Below, in pieces: positions 34,933-42,446 of a DNA stretch of 64,000 nucleotides; positions within the stretch are counted from its first letter, which is position 1; each line of letters begins with the position of its first letter. The notes beneath the pieces were generated by a model that was given only the letters and a program-made list of their open reading frames with translations, did no database searches and was not told the origin of the DNA. A program made the translations under genes and the position numbers. This stretch comes from UBA2040 sp963977135 (GTDB lineage: Bacteria; Bacteroidota; Bacteroidia; Flavobacteriales_D; Crocinitomicaceae): positions 434,001 to 498,000 of the forward strand of contig CAXBNN010000001.1 of NCBI GenBank assembly GCA_963977135.1, in the 5' to 3' direction.

Positions 34933-36294
34933 CTATAAAGCTCTGTTCACATCAAACTGCTCCAAGTAGTCGGCTACCCGCTTCACGAACATTCCACCCA
35001 ATGCACCGTCAACAACTCTATGATCATAAGAGTGTGATAAGAACATTTTGTGACGAATACCGATGAAATCTCCATCAGGAGTTTCAATTACTGCTGGTAC
35101 TTTTCGTATAGCGCCCAGTGCCAAAATGGCTACCTGTGGCTGATTGATGATTGGCGTTCCCATAACGTTGCCAAATGTTCCCACATTCGTCACCGTATAA
35201 GTTCCTCCTTGGATATCTTCTGGTTTCAATTTGTTGTCTCTTGCATTTCTAGCCATTTGATTAACGGCTTTAGCAATCCCAACTAAATTCAACTGATCGG
35301 CAGACTTGATTACAGGAACAATTAAGTTTCCTGATGGTAAAGCTGTTGCCATTCCAAGATTAATATTTTTACGTTTTATGATTTTGGTTCCATCAACTGA
35401 AACATTCACACCAGGGAAGTCTTTAATTGCCTTAACAATCGCCTCCATGAATATTGGAGTGAACGTTAAGTTTTCCCCCTCACGTTTTTGAAATTCTGCC
35501 TTTGTTTTATTTCTCCAATTTACGATGTTCGTAACATCGGCTTCAACGTAAGAAGTTACGTGTGGCGAAACATGAACAGACATAACCATGTGCTCTGCGA
35601 TAATCTTTCGCATACGGTCCATCTCTTCAATTTCATCACCTGGCATAGAAGGCACCATTGGAGCCTTGATATGTCCATAAGAAGAATTAGATATTGCAGC
35701 TGCTTCTGACGCTGCAGGTTTCGCCGCTTCAACTTTAACTTCTTGCGCTGGTGCAAGGGAAACACTTCCGCCTGAACCACGATTCTCCAAATAAGATAAA
35801 ATATCTTTTTTGGTAACTCTGTCCGCTTGACCTGTTCCTGAAATAGCATCCAATTCTTGCAAGCTAACACCTTCTTTTTCAGCAATACTTCTAACCAACG
35901 GCGAAAAGAATTTGCCAGAAGCGCTTTGCTTGTCTATAGAAACAACCGTATTAGAACCGTTTGTACTGTTTGAAACTACTTCTATCTGTTGTGAAATTTC
36001 TTCAGCTGCTGCAGCAACACTTGCTGGCGCTTCAACTGGAGTGGAGGTGTCTCCATCTGTTGCAATGATTGCGATAACGTCTCCAACTTGAGCCACTTGG
36101 TCTTTTTCGAATAATCGTTTAACCAATATTCCACCAGCTTCTGATGGCAACTCATTGTCGACTTTATCGGTCGCAACTTCCACTAAAGGCTCATCAATTT
36201 CCACTGAATCACCAACGTTCTTCAACCAATTTGTAATGGTTGCTTCCGTAACGCTTTCTCCCATTTTCGGGAGTCTAATCTCGATCTGTGCCAT
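34933..36294 (-). CDS. Dihydrolipoamide acyltransferase (E2 of a 2-oxoacid dehydrogenase)
   Basis: The 453-residue protein has one lipoyl domain (about 1-80; EVATDKVDNE, lipoylated Lys about 43), a flexible Ala/Glu-rich linker, a peripheral subunit-binding domain (about 125-165; SPLVRSIAEKEGVSLQEL) and the catalytic acyltransferase domain with SHSYDHRVVDGALGG near the C-terminus (catalytic His and Asp). It takes the acyl group from E1 and passes it to CoA. The fused E1 at 6967 is the only E1 in the window and its likely partner, though 26 kb away. A single lipoyl domain fits branched-chain or 2-oxoglutarate types; the E1 points to branched-chain. Confidence 0.92.
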   Translation of the reverse strand: MAQIEIRLPKMGESVTEATITNWLKNVGDSVEIDEPLVEVATDKVDNELPSEAGGILVKRLFEKDQVAQVGDVIAIIATDGDTSTPVEAPASVAAAAEEISQQIEVVSNSTNGSNTVVSIDKQSASGKFFSPLVRSIAEKEGVSLQELDAISGTGQADRVTKKDILSYLENRGSGGSVSLAPAQEVKVEAAKPAASEAAAISNSSYGHIKAPMVPSMPGDEIEEMDRMRKIIAEHMVMSVHVSPHVTSYVEADVTNIVNWRNKTKAEFQKREGENLTFTPIFMEAIVKAIKDFPGVNVSVDGTKIIKRKNINLGMATALPSGNLIVPVIKSADQLNLVGIAKAVNQMARNARDNKLKPEDIQGGTYTVTNVGTFGNVMGTPIINQPQVAILALGAIRKVPAVIETPDGDFIGIRHKMFLSHSYDHRVVDGALGGMFVKRVADYLEQFDVNRAL

Positions 36295-36350
36295 AGTATT
36301 TTTAGCCCTGTCCTTTAGTTAATAACAAAATTATCTATTTACATCCTTGA

Positions 36351-38345
36351 TTATTTAAGGGGTTTATCAAGTTTTCCCCAACAACTTTTTAATATCTTAA
36401 TATCTTTGGAAACACTGTAATCTCTAGCGTAAAGCAAATTCCTTTTGTCTACCTGACTATCAGAGTTAATATTTGGTTCATCTGAAGGTGATAATATACC
36501 GTACTTAATCTTTGGTAGTATGTTATTTGGTGCAGTATTTTTTGTGTAATACCCAACAATTGAGAATTTACCCCATAAAACAAGCAGCAAATTCTTCAAC
36601 CAAGTGCCTTTATTCTGATATTTCCAGATTAAAATCGGAGAGAATACAAGCATTAGTATTGAAGTTATGGTATCAAAAAGTCGTTTCAAACGCTTGTTTT
36701 TTGGTTCCTCAATTTTGTTGACTTGCATTAGATATAAATCACCTGCGGTATCGATGGAATTTGAACCAATTAAAAAGATTGTTTCAGGTTGAGCAATTTT
36801 AAAATCTAACTGATCGCCTTCTAGTCTTTTCATCCATTCAATAATATTATTCGCTGAACAGTCTTTCGCACAGAATATAATTTCATCAATTTTATTAATG
36901 TAAGAAATCTGGTCCAATTGTTCTATTGTTCCAATTTGATTTTCGTGTCGCTCTTTGTCTGCGGAAACGCGAAAAATGTTAATTTGATTTGGATTGGTCT
37001 GTTTAAGAAGTTTCTCAACTCTCTCGGTTTCATCTATACTGCCTACAATTGCAAAGGATTTGTTTTTCACTTTAGACAGGCTGAAAGAAGGTCCGAAAAA
37101 CAAATGCATAAATAGTCGGGAAAGAACTATGTAGAATAGTGTCCAAGCCGCTCCTATTAAAATGAATAGCCTTGAGAACTGATAATCTTTTGGAAGTAGA
37201 GCATATGCAACCAAAAGTATCAATGTGCCGATCGCAAGACCTTTAATCGAGTTAATAAATTTGAATGGCTTGTCGTAGTTTCCTTGGTAATACATATTGA
37301 TCAACCAAACCAATGTATACAGCGGCAATGCAATCTGAAATGTGAATTCAGGAAACTCAATGTTTGACATTTTCCAATAATTCGTCAAAGCGAAAAGCCC
37401 GCCATAGATGATTATTGCGTCAACAAACGGGAGCATTATTTTTTTGATCAATCTTGCGAATATGGCTAAACCAGCTCTTAAGTATATTGCTGAGTATATG
37501 AAAAAGGAAAGAAGTTTCGCATTCTTTTGAGAAAAATGCTTCTTGGCAAATATGACCATAGCCTTGTAAAAGACCAATACATAATTTACTGAACTCTTCT
37601 TGGTGCTTTCTCCTTTGTAATGTATAATTGACGTTTCTGGGAAATAGTAATTTTTAAAACCTCCTTTTGTTATCCGATAAGACAAATCAATATCTTCTCC
37701 GTACATAAAGAATGCTTCATCGAGCAGGCCAACTTTATCCAAAGCTGTTTTTCGCATGAGCATAAAGGCACCGCTTAATATTTCTATTTCGTGCGTCTCA
37801 TTTTCATCTAAAAATCCCAAATGATATTTTCCAAATATTTTAGATTTTGGAAATAAACTAGCCAGTCCTGAAATTTTCCAAAAGGCAACAGCTGGAGTAG
37901 GCAAGCCTCTTTTTGATTCAGGTAAGAATCTCCCCTTACCGTCAACCATTTTCACACCTAAACCTCCAGCATCCTTATGATCATCCATGAATTGGACAAC
38001 CTTTTGAAAACAATCTTCTTCGACAACAGTATCTGGATTGAGCAATAAAACATATTCTCCCTTGGCTATTTTCATCGCCTGATTGTTGGCCTTAGAAAAG
38101 CCAAGGTTCACTTTGTTGTCAATTAAATGATATTCGGGAAACTTTTGACGAACCATTTCAACGGATCCATCTATAGAAAAATTATCCACCACAAATGCCT
38201 CTCCGTTAACGTTTTTAAGCGCTTTTTTAACAGAGTTTAAGCATTGTTCCAAGAAAAATTCAACGTTATAATTAACGATGACAATACTTATTTTATATGG
38301 ATAATTTTCGGGCAAATCGTTTTTATCTATTTGATTGCGATACAA
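36351..38345 (-). CDS. GT2 glycosyltransferase fused to a catalytically deleted sugar-phosphotransferase-like half
   Basis: Residues 18-255 are a family 2 glycosyltransferase (ISIVIVNYNVEFFLEQCLNSV, LLNPDTVVEED, GEDIDLSYR), of the rhamnosyl-type with an acidic metal site. Residues 300-420 hold four membrane segments, 425-545 a nucleotide-fold like that of polyprenyl-phosphate phosphotransferases, then FDTITSILMLVFSPIL (557-572), GKFSIVGYY (592-600) and YARDYSVSKDIKIL (639-652). These correspond to the ends of the PGT catalytic domain, but the middle with KFRTM and the DE pair is missing (about 75 residues fewer than the gene at 29730). The start overlaps the ridA gene by 19 bases; no later start is plausible. 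Likely a membrane-tethered glycosyltransferase for surface polysaccharide. Confidence 0.82.
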   Translation of the reverse strand: MYRNQIDKNDLPENYPYKISIVIVNYNVEFFLEQCLNSVKKALKNVNGEAFVVDNFSIDGSVEMVRQKFPEYHLIDNKVNLGFSKANNQAMKIAKGEYVLLLNPDTVVEEDCFQKVVQFMDDHKDAGGLGVKMVDGKGRFLPESKRGLPTPAVAFWKISGLASLFPKSKIFGKYHLGFLDENETHEIEILSGAFMLMRKTALDKVGLLDEAFFMYGEDIDLSYRITKGGFKNYYFPETSIIHYKGESTKKSSVNYVLVFYKAMVIFAKKHFSQKNAKLLSFFIYSAIYLRAGLAIFARLIKKIMLPFVDAIIIYGGLFALTNYWKMSNIEFPEFTFQIALPLYTLVWLINMYYQGNYDKPFKFINSIKGLAIGTLILLVAYALLPKDYQFSRLFILIGAAWTLFYIVLSRLFMHLFFGPSFSLSKVKNKSFAIVGSIDETERVEKLLKQTNPNQINIFRVSADKERHENQIGTIEQLDQISYINKIDEIIFCAKDCSANNIIEWMKRLEGDQLDFKIAQPETIFLIGSNSIDTAGDLYLMQVNKIEEPKNKRLKRLFDTITSILMLVFSPILIWKYQNKGTWLKNLLLVLWGKFSIVGYYTKNTAPNNILPKIKYGILSPSDEPNINSDSQVDKRNLLYARDYSVSKDIKILKSCWGKLDKPLK

Positions 38346-38704
38346 CTAATTTCAACTGGCACGCCTAAAGGAAGTTTGGAAACTTCAACCGTTTCGCGGG
38401 CTGGTGGTTCATTTTTAAAGTATTCGGCATAACGAGCGTTCACAACGCTGAAATCATCCATTGATTGCAAAAAGATGCTGCATTTCACTATGTCGGTCAT
38501 TTCAAAACCAGCAGCAGCAATCAAAGATTTGATATTTTCCATTACTTGTTTGGTCGCTGAGTCGATAGAATCCAAAACTAATTCTCCTGAAATAGGATTC
38601 AACGGAATTTGTCCGCTAACAAATAAGGTGTTATTTTTAACAATTGCCTGAGAATAAGGACCTATTGGAGCTGGTGCTCCGGGTATTGAAATTGCTTTTT
38701 TCAT
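38327..38704 (-). CDS. ridA: RidA family enamine/imine deaminase
   Basis: The 125-residue protein matches RidA in length and motifs: IGPYSQAI near 14-21, FVSGQIPLNP at 28-37, PARETVEVSKLPLGVPVEI at 101-119 with the active Arg103 and Glu118. RidA hydrolyses reactive 2-aminoacrylate and similar enamines made by PLP enzymes, protecting the cell. Cytosolic trimer by family. It is divergent from the amidotransferase gene and precedes and overlaps the GT2 gene by 19 bases, so the two are co-transcribed although functionally unrelated. Confidence 0.92.
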   Translation of the reverse strand: MKKAISIPGAPAPIGPYSQAIVKNNTLFVSGQIPLNPISGELVLDSIDSATKQVMENIKSLIAAAGFEMTDIVKCSIFLQSMDDFSVVNARYAEYFKNEPPARETVEVSKLPLGVPVEISCIAIK

Positions 38705-38732
38705 GCCAGTTCGAAACTTTGTGCAAGTTTAC

Positions 38733-38740
38733 TAATTTTG
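38733..38740 (+). promoter_or_regulatory. -7 box that decides the pabA/trpG start
   Basis: TAATTTTG fits TAnnTTTG. Its last three bases are the TTG that an ORF finder would take as the start; the box instead places transcription start just before the GTG at 38753. Confidence 0.4.
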
Positions 38741-38752
38741 AGGCAAAAATCC

Positions 38753-39313
38753 GTGAAAATACTGCTGATAGACAACTTTGATTCCTTTACTTTTAATCTG
38801 AGCCATTATTTGGTTGGATTAGGGGCTGAAGTAACAGTAATTCGCGAAAATGAATACAAGGAGGAATTTCTTTTAGGAATGGATAGAATCCTACTTTCTC
38901 CAGGACCAGGTTTACCAAGAGAATCCAAGGGAATGATGCAATGTATTAATGATTCATTCGGTAAAATCCCCATTTTAGGGGTGTGCTTAGGTATGCAAGC
39001 TTTGGTCGAATTTACAGGAGGAAGTTTGTTTAATCAGAAATTAGTAAAACACGGAGTTCAGGAATATATTGATAAAAAGGGTGACTCAAAATTATTAAAA
39101 GGAATTTCGAATAGATTTCAAGTAGGTCTTTATCATTCATGGGCGGTTGAACTTCAAGATAAAAGTGTTTTTGAAATAACATCAACCAGTGCTACGGGAA
39201 TAATTATGTCGATTGAGTCAAAAGAAAAATTAAGCTATGGTGTTCAATTTCATCCAGAAAGCATAATGACTCCAGAAGGAAAAAACATTCTGAAGAACTT
39301 TTTGGAACAGTAA
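38753..39313 (+). CDS. Aminodeoxychorismate/anthranilate synthase glutamine amidotransferase
   Basis: The 186-residue protein is a class I glutamine amidotransferase of the PabA/TrpG type: ILLIDNFDSFTFNL at the start, SPGPGLP near 49-55, catalytic Cys78 in GVCLGMQ, and the catalytic His-Glu pair in QFHPESIMTP. It supplies ammonia from glutamine to chorismate for folate (with PabB) or tryptophan (with TrpE). No partner gene lies nearby, so which pathway it serves cannot be told. GTG at 38753 is preferred over an upstream TTG because MKILLIDNFD is the family start and the TTG lies in the -7 box. Confidence 0.9.
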   Translation: MKILLIDNFDSFTFNLSHYLVGLGAEVTVIRENEYKEEFLLGMDRILLSPGPGLPRESKGMMQCINDSFGKIPILGVCLGMQALVEFTGGSLFNQKLVKHGVQEYIDKKGDSKLLKGISNRFQVGLYHSWAVELQDKSVFEITSTSATGIIMSIESKEKLSYGVQFHPESIMTPEGKNILKNFLEQ

Positions 39314-39380
39314 TTGATTTCAATATTATGAAAATGTCTATTTTAACGGACAACAATTAACAATTAAACTAAAGAGAATT

Positions 39381-39815
39381 ATGAAAAAATTAGTGATTTT
39401 AACATTAGCGCTGTTATTTAATGTTGTGCTTTTCGCTCAGTCTAGCCTTGGAAAATGGGTGACAATTGATGATAAAACCAACAAAAAGAAATCTATCGTA
39501 GAATTATACAAGGACGGTGATAAAATGTTTGGGAAAATTGTTTACTTGTACCCAAGAGAAGGTAGAGAACCAAATGCAAAATGCGATAAATGCACTGATG
39601 ATAGAAAAGATCAACCACTAGTTGGATTGCAAATCGTTCGTAATTTGACTTGGAATGGCGGAGCATGGGAAAACGGTACTATTGTTGACCCAGAAATAGG
39701 AAAAGCATATAATTTAAAAATGTGGGTGGATGCATCAAAACCTAATTTATTAAACGTACGCGGTTACATGGGACCATTCTACAGAACTCAAACTTGGGTT
39801 AGAGTAGAAGATTAG
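39381..39815 (+). CDS. DUF2147 secreted protein
   Basis: The 144-residue protein has a signal peptide (MKKLVILTLALLFNVVLFAQ) and one DUF2147 domain: GKWVTIDDKTNKKKSIVELYKDGDKMFGKIV, a CDKC pair (about 66-69), WENGTIVDPEIGKAYNLKMW and RGYMGPFYRTQTWVR at the end. It has the lipocalin-like shape of the family; the function is unknown but members in Bacteroidota are periplasmic. The Cys pair could bind a metal or form a disulfide. A terminator follows. Confidence 0.85.
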   Translation: MKKLVILTLALLFNVVLFAQSSLGKWVTIDDKTNKKKSIVELYKDGDKMFGKIVYLYPREGREPNAKCDKCTDDRKDQPLVGLQIVRNLTWNGGAWENGTIVDPEIGKAYNLKMWVDASKPNLLNVRGYMGPFYRTQTWVRVED

Positions 39816-39839
39816 TCCAAAAAAAGATATTTAAACCTT

Positions 39840-39873
39840 AACCATCAGCTTTTTGAGTTGGTGGTTTTTTTTT
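39840..39873 (+). terminator. Terminator of the DUF2147 gene
   Basis: An 11-bp stem (AACCATCAGCT with AGTTGGTGGTT, two G-U pairs) runs into a T tract. Confidence 0.88.
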
Positions 39874-39902
39874 AGTCCACACTAAAATTATAAATCGAAA
39901 AA

Positions 39903-39966
39903 GTAAACCGCGATTATTTCGATTAAGGGATTATCACGATTTTTTTGAGCGAGAAATACGGTTTAC
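39903..39966. repeat. Intergenic inverted repeat
   Basis: GTAAACCG (39903-39910) and CGGTTTAC (39959-39966) are perfect 8-base inverted arms, with further partial complementarity (TATTTC / GAAATA) inward. It lies in a 271-base gap between converging genes and has no T tract. Nothing else is visible in this gap apart from the terminator. Confidence 0.45.
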
Positions 39967-40086
39967 ACCAAAGTTGAAATCCAGGAAATTATGTAATCAC
40001 TTGAAAATCATGGTTTATATTGTTTGCTTCGCCTGCTTTTACATCGAGTTTTGACACTAATTATTAAATAAACTCAAACTCCACGA

Positions 40087-41343
40087 TTATGGAAAACTCG
40101 AATTATCATAAAACTCATATTCATAGCAATAGGCTGTTTTGCGCTCCTTAAATTTTTGAATTCGTCTTTTTTGATTGCCATATGGAGAGGTAACAATCGC
40201 TGGATATGAAGAATAAAATGCCAAAGAATCAGGCTGATTTTTTTTGTAATCTTCAATTCTTGCCGCTTCTAGGCTGTCTTGTTGCGCTATGAGCAATTGC
40301 GCTTCGGGCGAATCATCGAATTCATAGTAGTCGCAATAAGAGGATTCTAACAGTCCGTCGCTCACACGCAGTATAAATCCATTTTCTTTTCTTGGTGTGG
40401 CAGGGTAAAAATAATTGCCTTGGTAATAATTTCCATAGCCATCATTATGAAATTGCCCGGCACATCCATAATATGGATAGCAGTTATAAAAACTCACTGG
40501 CGCAGGTTCATTAAATTCCTCACCATCCACAAAATAAATTTTATTATCGCTTATCGGAAGGTCTTTAAAATTAGAATGCTCGTATACCTTCTCTTGAGGA
40601 TATTCTTTGTCTCCAATGTTGCAGCCGCCGGTGCGGAGAATCGAGTATTCGGCTAAATAAATCTTATCTGTTTCGTAGTTGGTTTTAAAAGCACTATCAA
40701 AATAGTTGGGGATTTCATGAATATAATTTCGATTTGCCTTGCCGCCTTTCAAATCATAGATTACATAACTTGCAGGAGATAAAAGCATAGCTTGGTTATT
40801 TGGCTTACCCAAATATTTATCGTTGAAATAGGCATTTCGTTCATTTATTATGCTTCCTTGGATGTGAATTATTCGAACTGTATAATTGTGATAAATTAAT
40901 GTGTCGCCTGATTTATATTCGCGATAATAATGAAAGATACTATCCGATTTTTGCAAGTGATCACCTCGCCAACGTTGATTAATTTCTAGTTTATTACCTT
41001 CAGGAAGCTGAACGGTTTTATAATAAAAAGTAATTGGCCCATTATTCCTCGTTCCTTCAAAAACCTGACCAGATGTGTCGATATTGTAACTGCTAATCAA
41101 TTCATTCGCTTCATTTTTTAAGCGAATTTGTTTTACTTTTTTTTCATTGTAAAAATGGATCATTCGCTGATCAGTGAACTTGAATTGCTCGCCCGCCTTA
41201 TATTTATCCATGAAATGATAACTAGGGTTTACAGCTTGGATTCCGTCCAAATCAGCATAAAACACAAGTTGGGGATGAATAGATTGACAAAATGCTGGAA
41301 ACGAAAAGAGCAAAAGATAAAGAAGAATTTTTTTTCCAGACAT
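40087..41343 (-). CDS. Hypothetical secreted protein
   Basis: I do not recognise this 418-residue protein. It has a signal peptide (ILLYLLLFSFPAFCQ), a middle part with short beta-strand repeats (FYNEKKVKQIRLKNEANEL, about 64-82, like the strands of YwqK/MORN-type proteins), then a Tyr/Asn-rich segment (CYPYYGCAGQFHNDGYGNYYQGNYF, split over residues 287-311) with two Cys that may form a disulfide. No sorting domain and no OmpA domain, so it probably stays in the periplasm or outer membrane. A strong promoter lies at its 5' side. Confidence 0.6.
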   Translation of the reverse strand: MSGKKILLYLLLFSFPAFCQSIHPQLVFYADLDGIQAVNPSYHFMDKYKAGEQFKFTDQRMIHFYNEKKVKQIRLKNEANELISSYNIDTSGQVFEGTRNNGPITFYYKTVQLPEGNKLEINQRWRGDHLQKSDSIFHYYREYKSGDTLIYHNYTVRIIHIQGSIINERNAYFNDKYLGKPNNQAMLLSPASYVIYDLKGGKANRNYIHEIPNYFDSAFKTNYETDKIYLAEYSILRTGGCNIGDKEYPQEKVYEHSNFKDLPISDNKIYFVDGEEFNEPAPVSFYNCYPYYGCAGQFHNDGYGNYYQGNYFYPATPRKENGFILRVSDGLLESSYCDYYEFDDSPEAQLLIAQQDSLEAARIEDYKKNQPDSLAFYSSYPAIVTSPYGNQKRRIQKFKERKTAYCYEYEFYDNSSFP

Positions 41344-41377
41344 AATTCAAAGGATTCGAAAATAACGAACGCTCTAT

Positions 41378-41408
41378 CAAATATAAGGAGGAATTCTAAA
41401 GACTACAA
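41378..41408 (-). promoter_or_regulatory. Promoter of the secreted-protein gene at 40087
   Basis: TTG (41408-41406), a 20-base spacer and TATATTTG (41385-41378) are a perfect match to the Bacteroidota consensus, 35 bases before the start codon. It lies just past the stop of the OmpA-family gene. Confidence 0.6.
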
Positions 41409-41414
41409 AAACAA

Positions 41415-42275
41415 TTAGATAAACTCAAATTCCACTCGCCTATTGCGTTGTTTACCTTCCTTGGTTTCATTTGTGTCAACTGGTTTTTTTTCACCGTTGA
41501 ATTGAATTTCAATTCGGTCACGTTTCAACCCTTTCTCAACAAAGAATGCTATTATAGCTTCGGCTCTTCGTTTGGATAAACCGTCGTTGTATTGGTCTGT
41601 TCCATCCGCATCGGTGTTGCCAATTACTTTAATTCGCAAGTCAGAATGACCTTCTACAACTTCTACTATACTGTTTAAAAAAGGTATATCGCTTGAACGA
41701 ATCAGAGCCTTGTCGTAATCGAAATATATGGGTTGGAATTTAAAATTTAATCTCTGGATTTCTCGAATAGCAGGTGAGGGGCGACCTTCAGCAAGATCTT
41801 TGATGAGAATATCTCGTGCATTCTGTGAAATGAAAGAACTAGCTTCATCTGAAAACTTTGCCTTTGATTTGAATAGAACCATTTTTCCTGCAACGTTTCT
41901 GCAATCAGAACTAGTGTAAGTCCCTTCTAAATAACCAGTGGTCGAATTGTATACCAATGTAGCGTTTAGTTTACACCAAGAGATTTTCGAGTTTCCAACC
42001 TTCTTTTGATAAACAACATGTTTCCATTCAAAAATGCCATTTTTAACGGTTCCATACAATTTTCCGACACCATAAAATTCGGTATCATAAATTTCCTCGC
42101 GCGATTGACCAGAAGTTTTTCCACCAGCCGTTTCTATTGATAAATAAAAAGGATTGGATTGATCATTCGCTTTTCCATTCTGAACAATGAAACCTTGCCA
42201 TACGCCATCTAGTTCATTTTGACCAAAAAAGGTAAATGAAGAAAAGAGAATTGCCAGAAAAAGAAGTTGTTTCAT
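41415..42275 (-). CDS. OmpA-family peptidoglycan-binding protein
   Basis: The 286-residue protein has a signal peptide (MKQLLFLAILFSSFTFFGQ), an N-terminal beta-rich domain (about 20-140; ELDGVWQGFIVQNGK) and a C-terminal OmpA domain (about 175-286; FDYDKALIRSSDIPFLNSIV, NTDADGTDQYNDGLSKRRAEAI, RNRRVEFEF). The OmpA domain anchors it to peptidoglycan. The Met at 42275 is chosen over one eight codons upstream because the signal peptide starts there. The N-terminal domain of about 120 residues with WxG and SRE-type strands is seen in other Bacteroidota OmpA-like proteins. Confidence 0.85.
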   Translation of the reverse strand: MKQLLFLAILFSSFTFFGQNELDGVWQGFIVQNGKANDQSNPFYLSIETAGGKTSGQSREEIYDTEFYGVGKLYGTVKNGIFEWKHVVYQKKVGNSKISWCKLNATLVYNSTTGYLEGTYTSSDCRNVAGKMVLFKSKAKFSDEASSFISQNARDILIKDLAEGRPSPAIREIQRLNFKFQPIYFDYDKALIRSSDIPFLNSIVEVVEGHSDLRIKVIGNTDADGTDQYNDGLSKRRAEAIIAFFVEKGLKRDRIEIQFNGEKKPVDTNETKEGKQRNRRVEFEFI

Positions 42276-42446
42276 ATCTATGTATTCGTTGAAACGCAAA
42301 AAATGTTCCGTTTTGCACCAAATATGGATTAAAAATGAGCTATTTAGATTTTAGTTAGTGCTAACAAACTTGTGAGTTTTTGTTAATTTAGCCTCTTGCA
42401 ATTGTTCATTTTAGGGAGGTTTGGATAGTTTTCCTATTTTTAACGG

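Noticed and set aside
38738..38755. TTG start for the PabA/TrpG protein
   Set aside because: The TTG is the end of a TAnnTTTG box and adds five residues absent from the family; GTG at 38753 gives the normal start.
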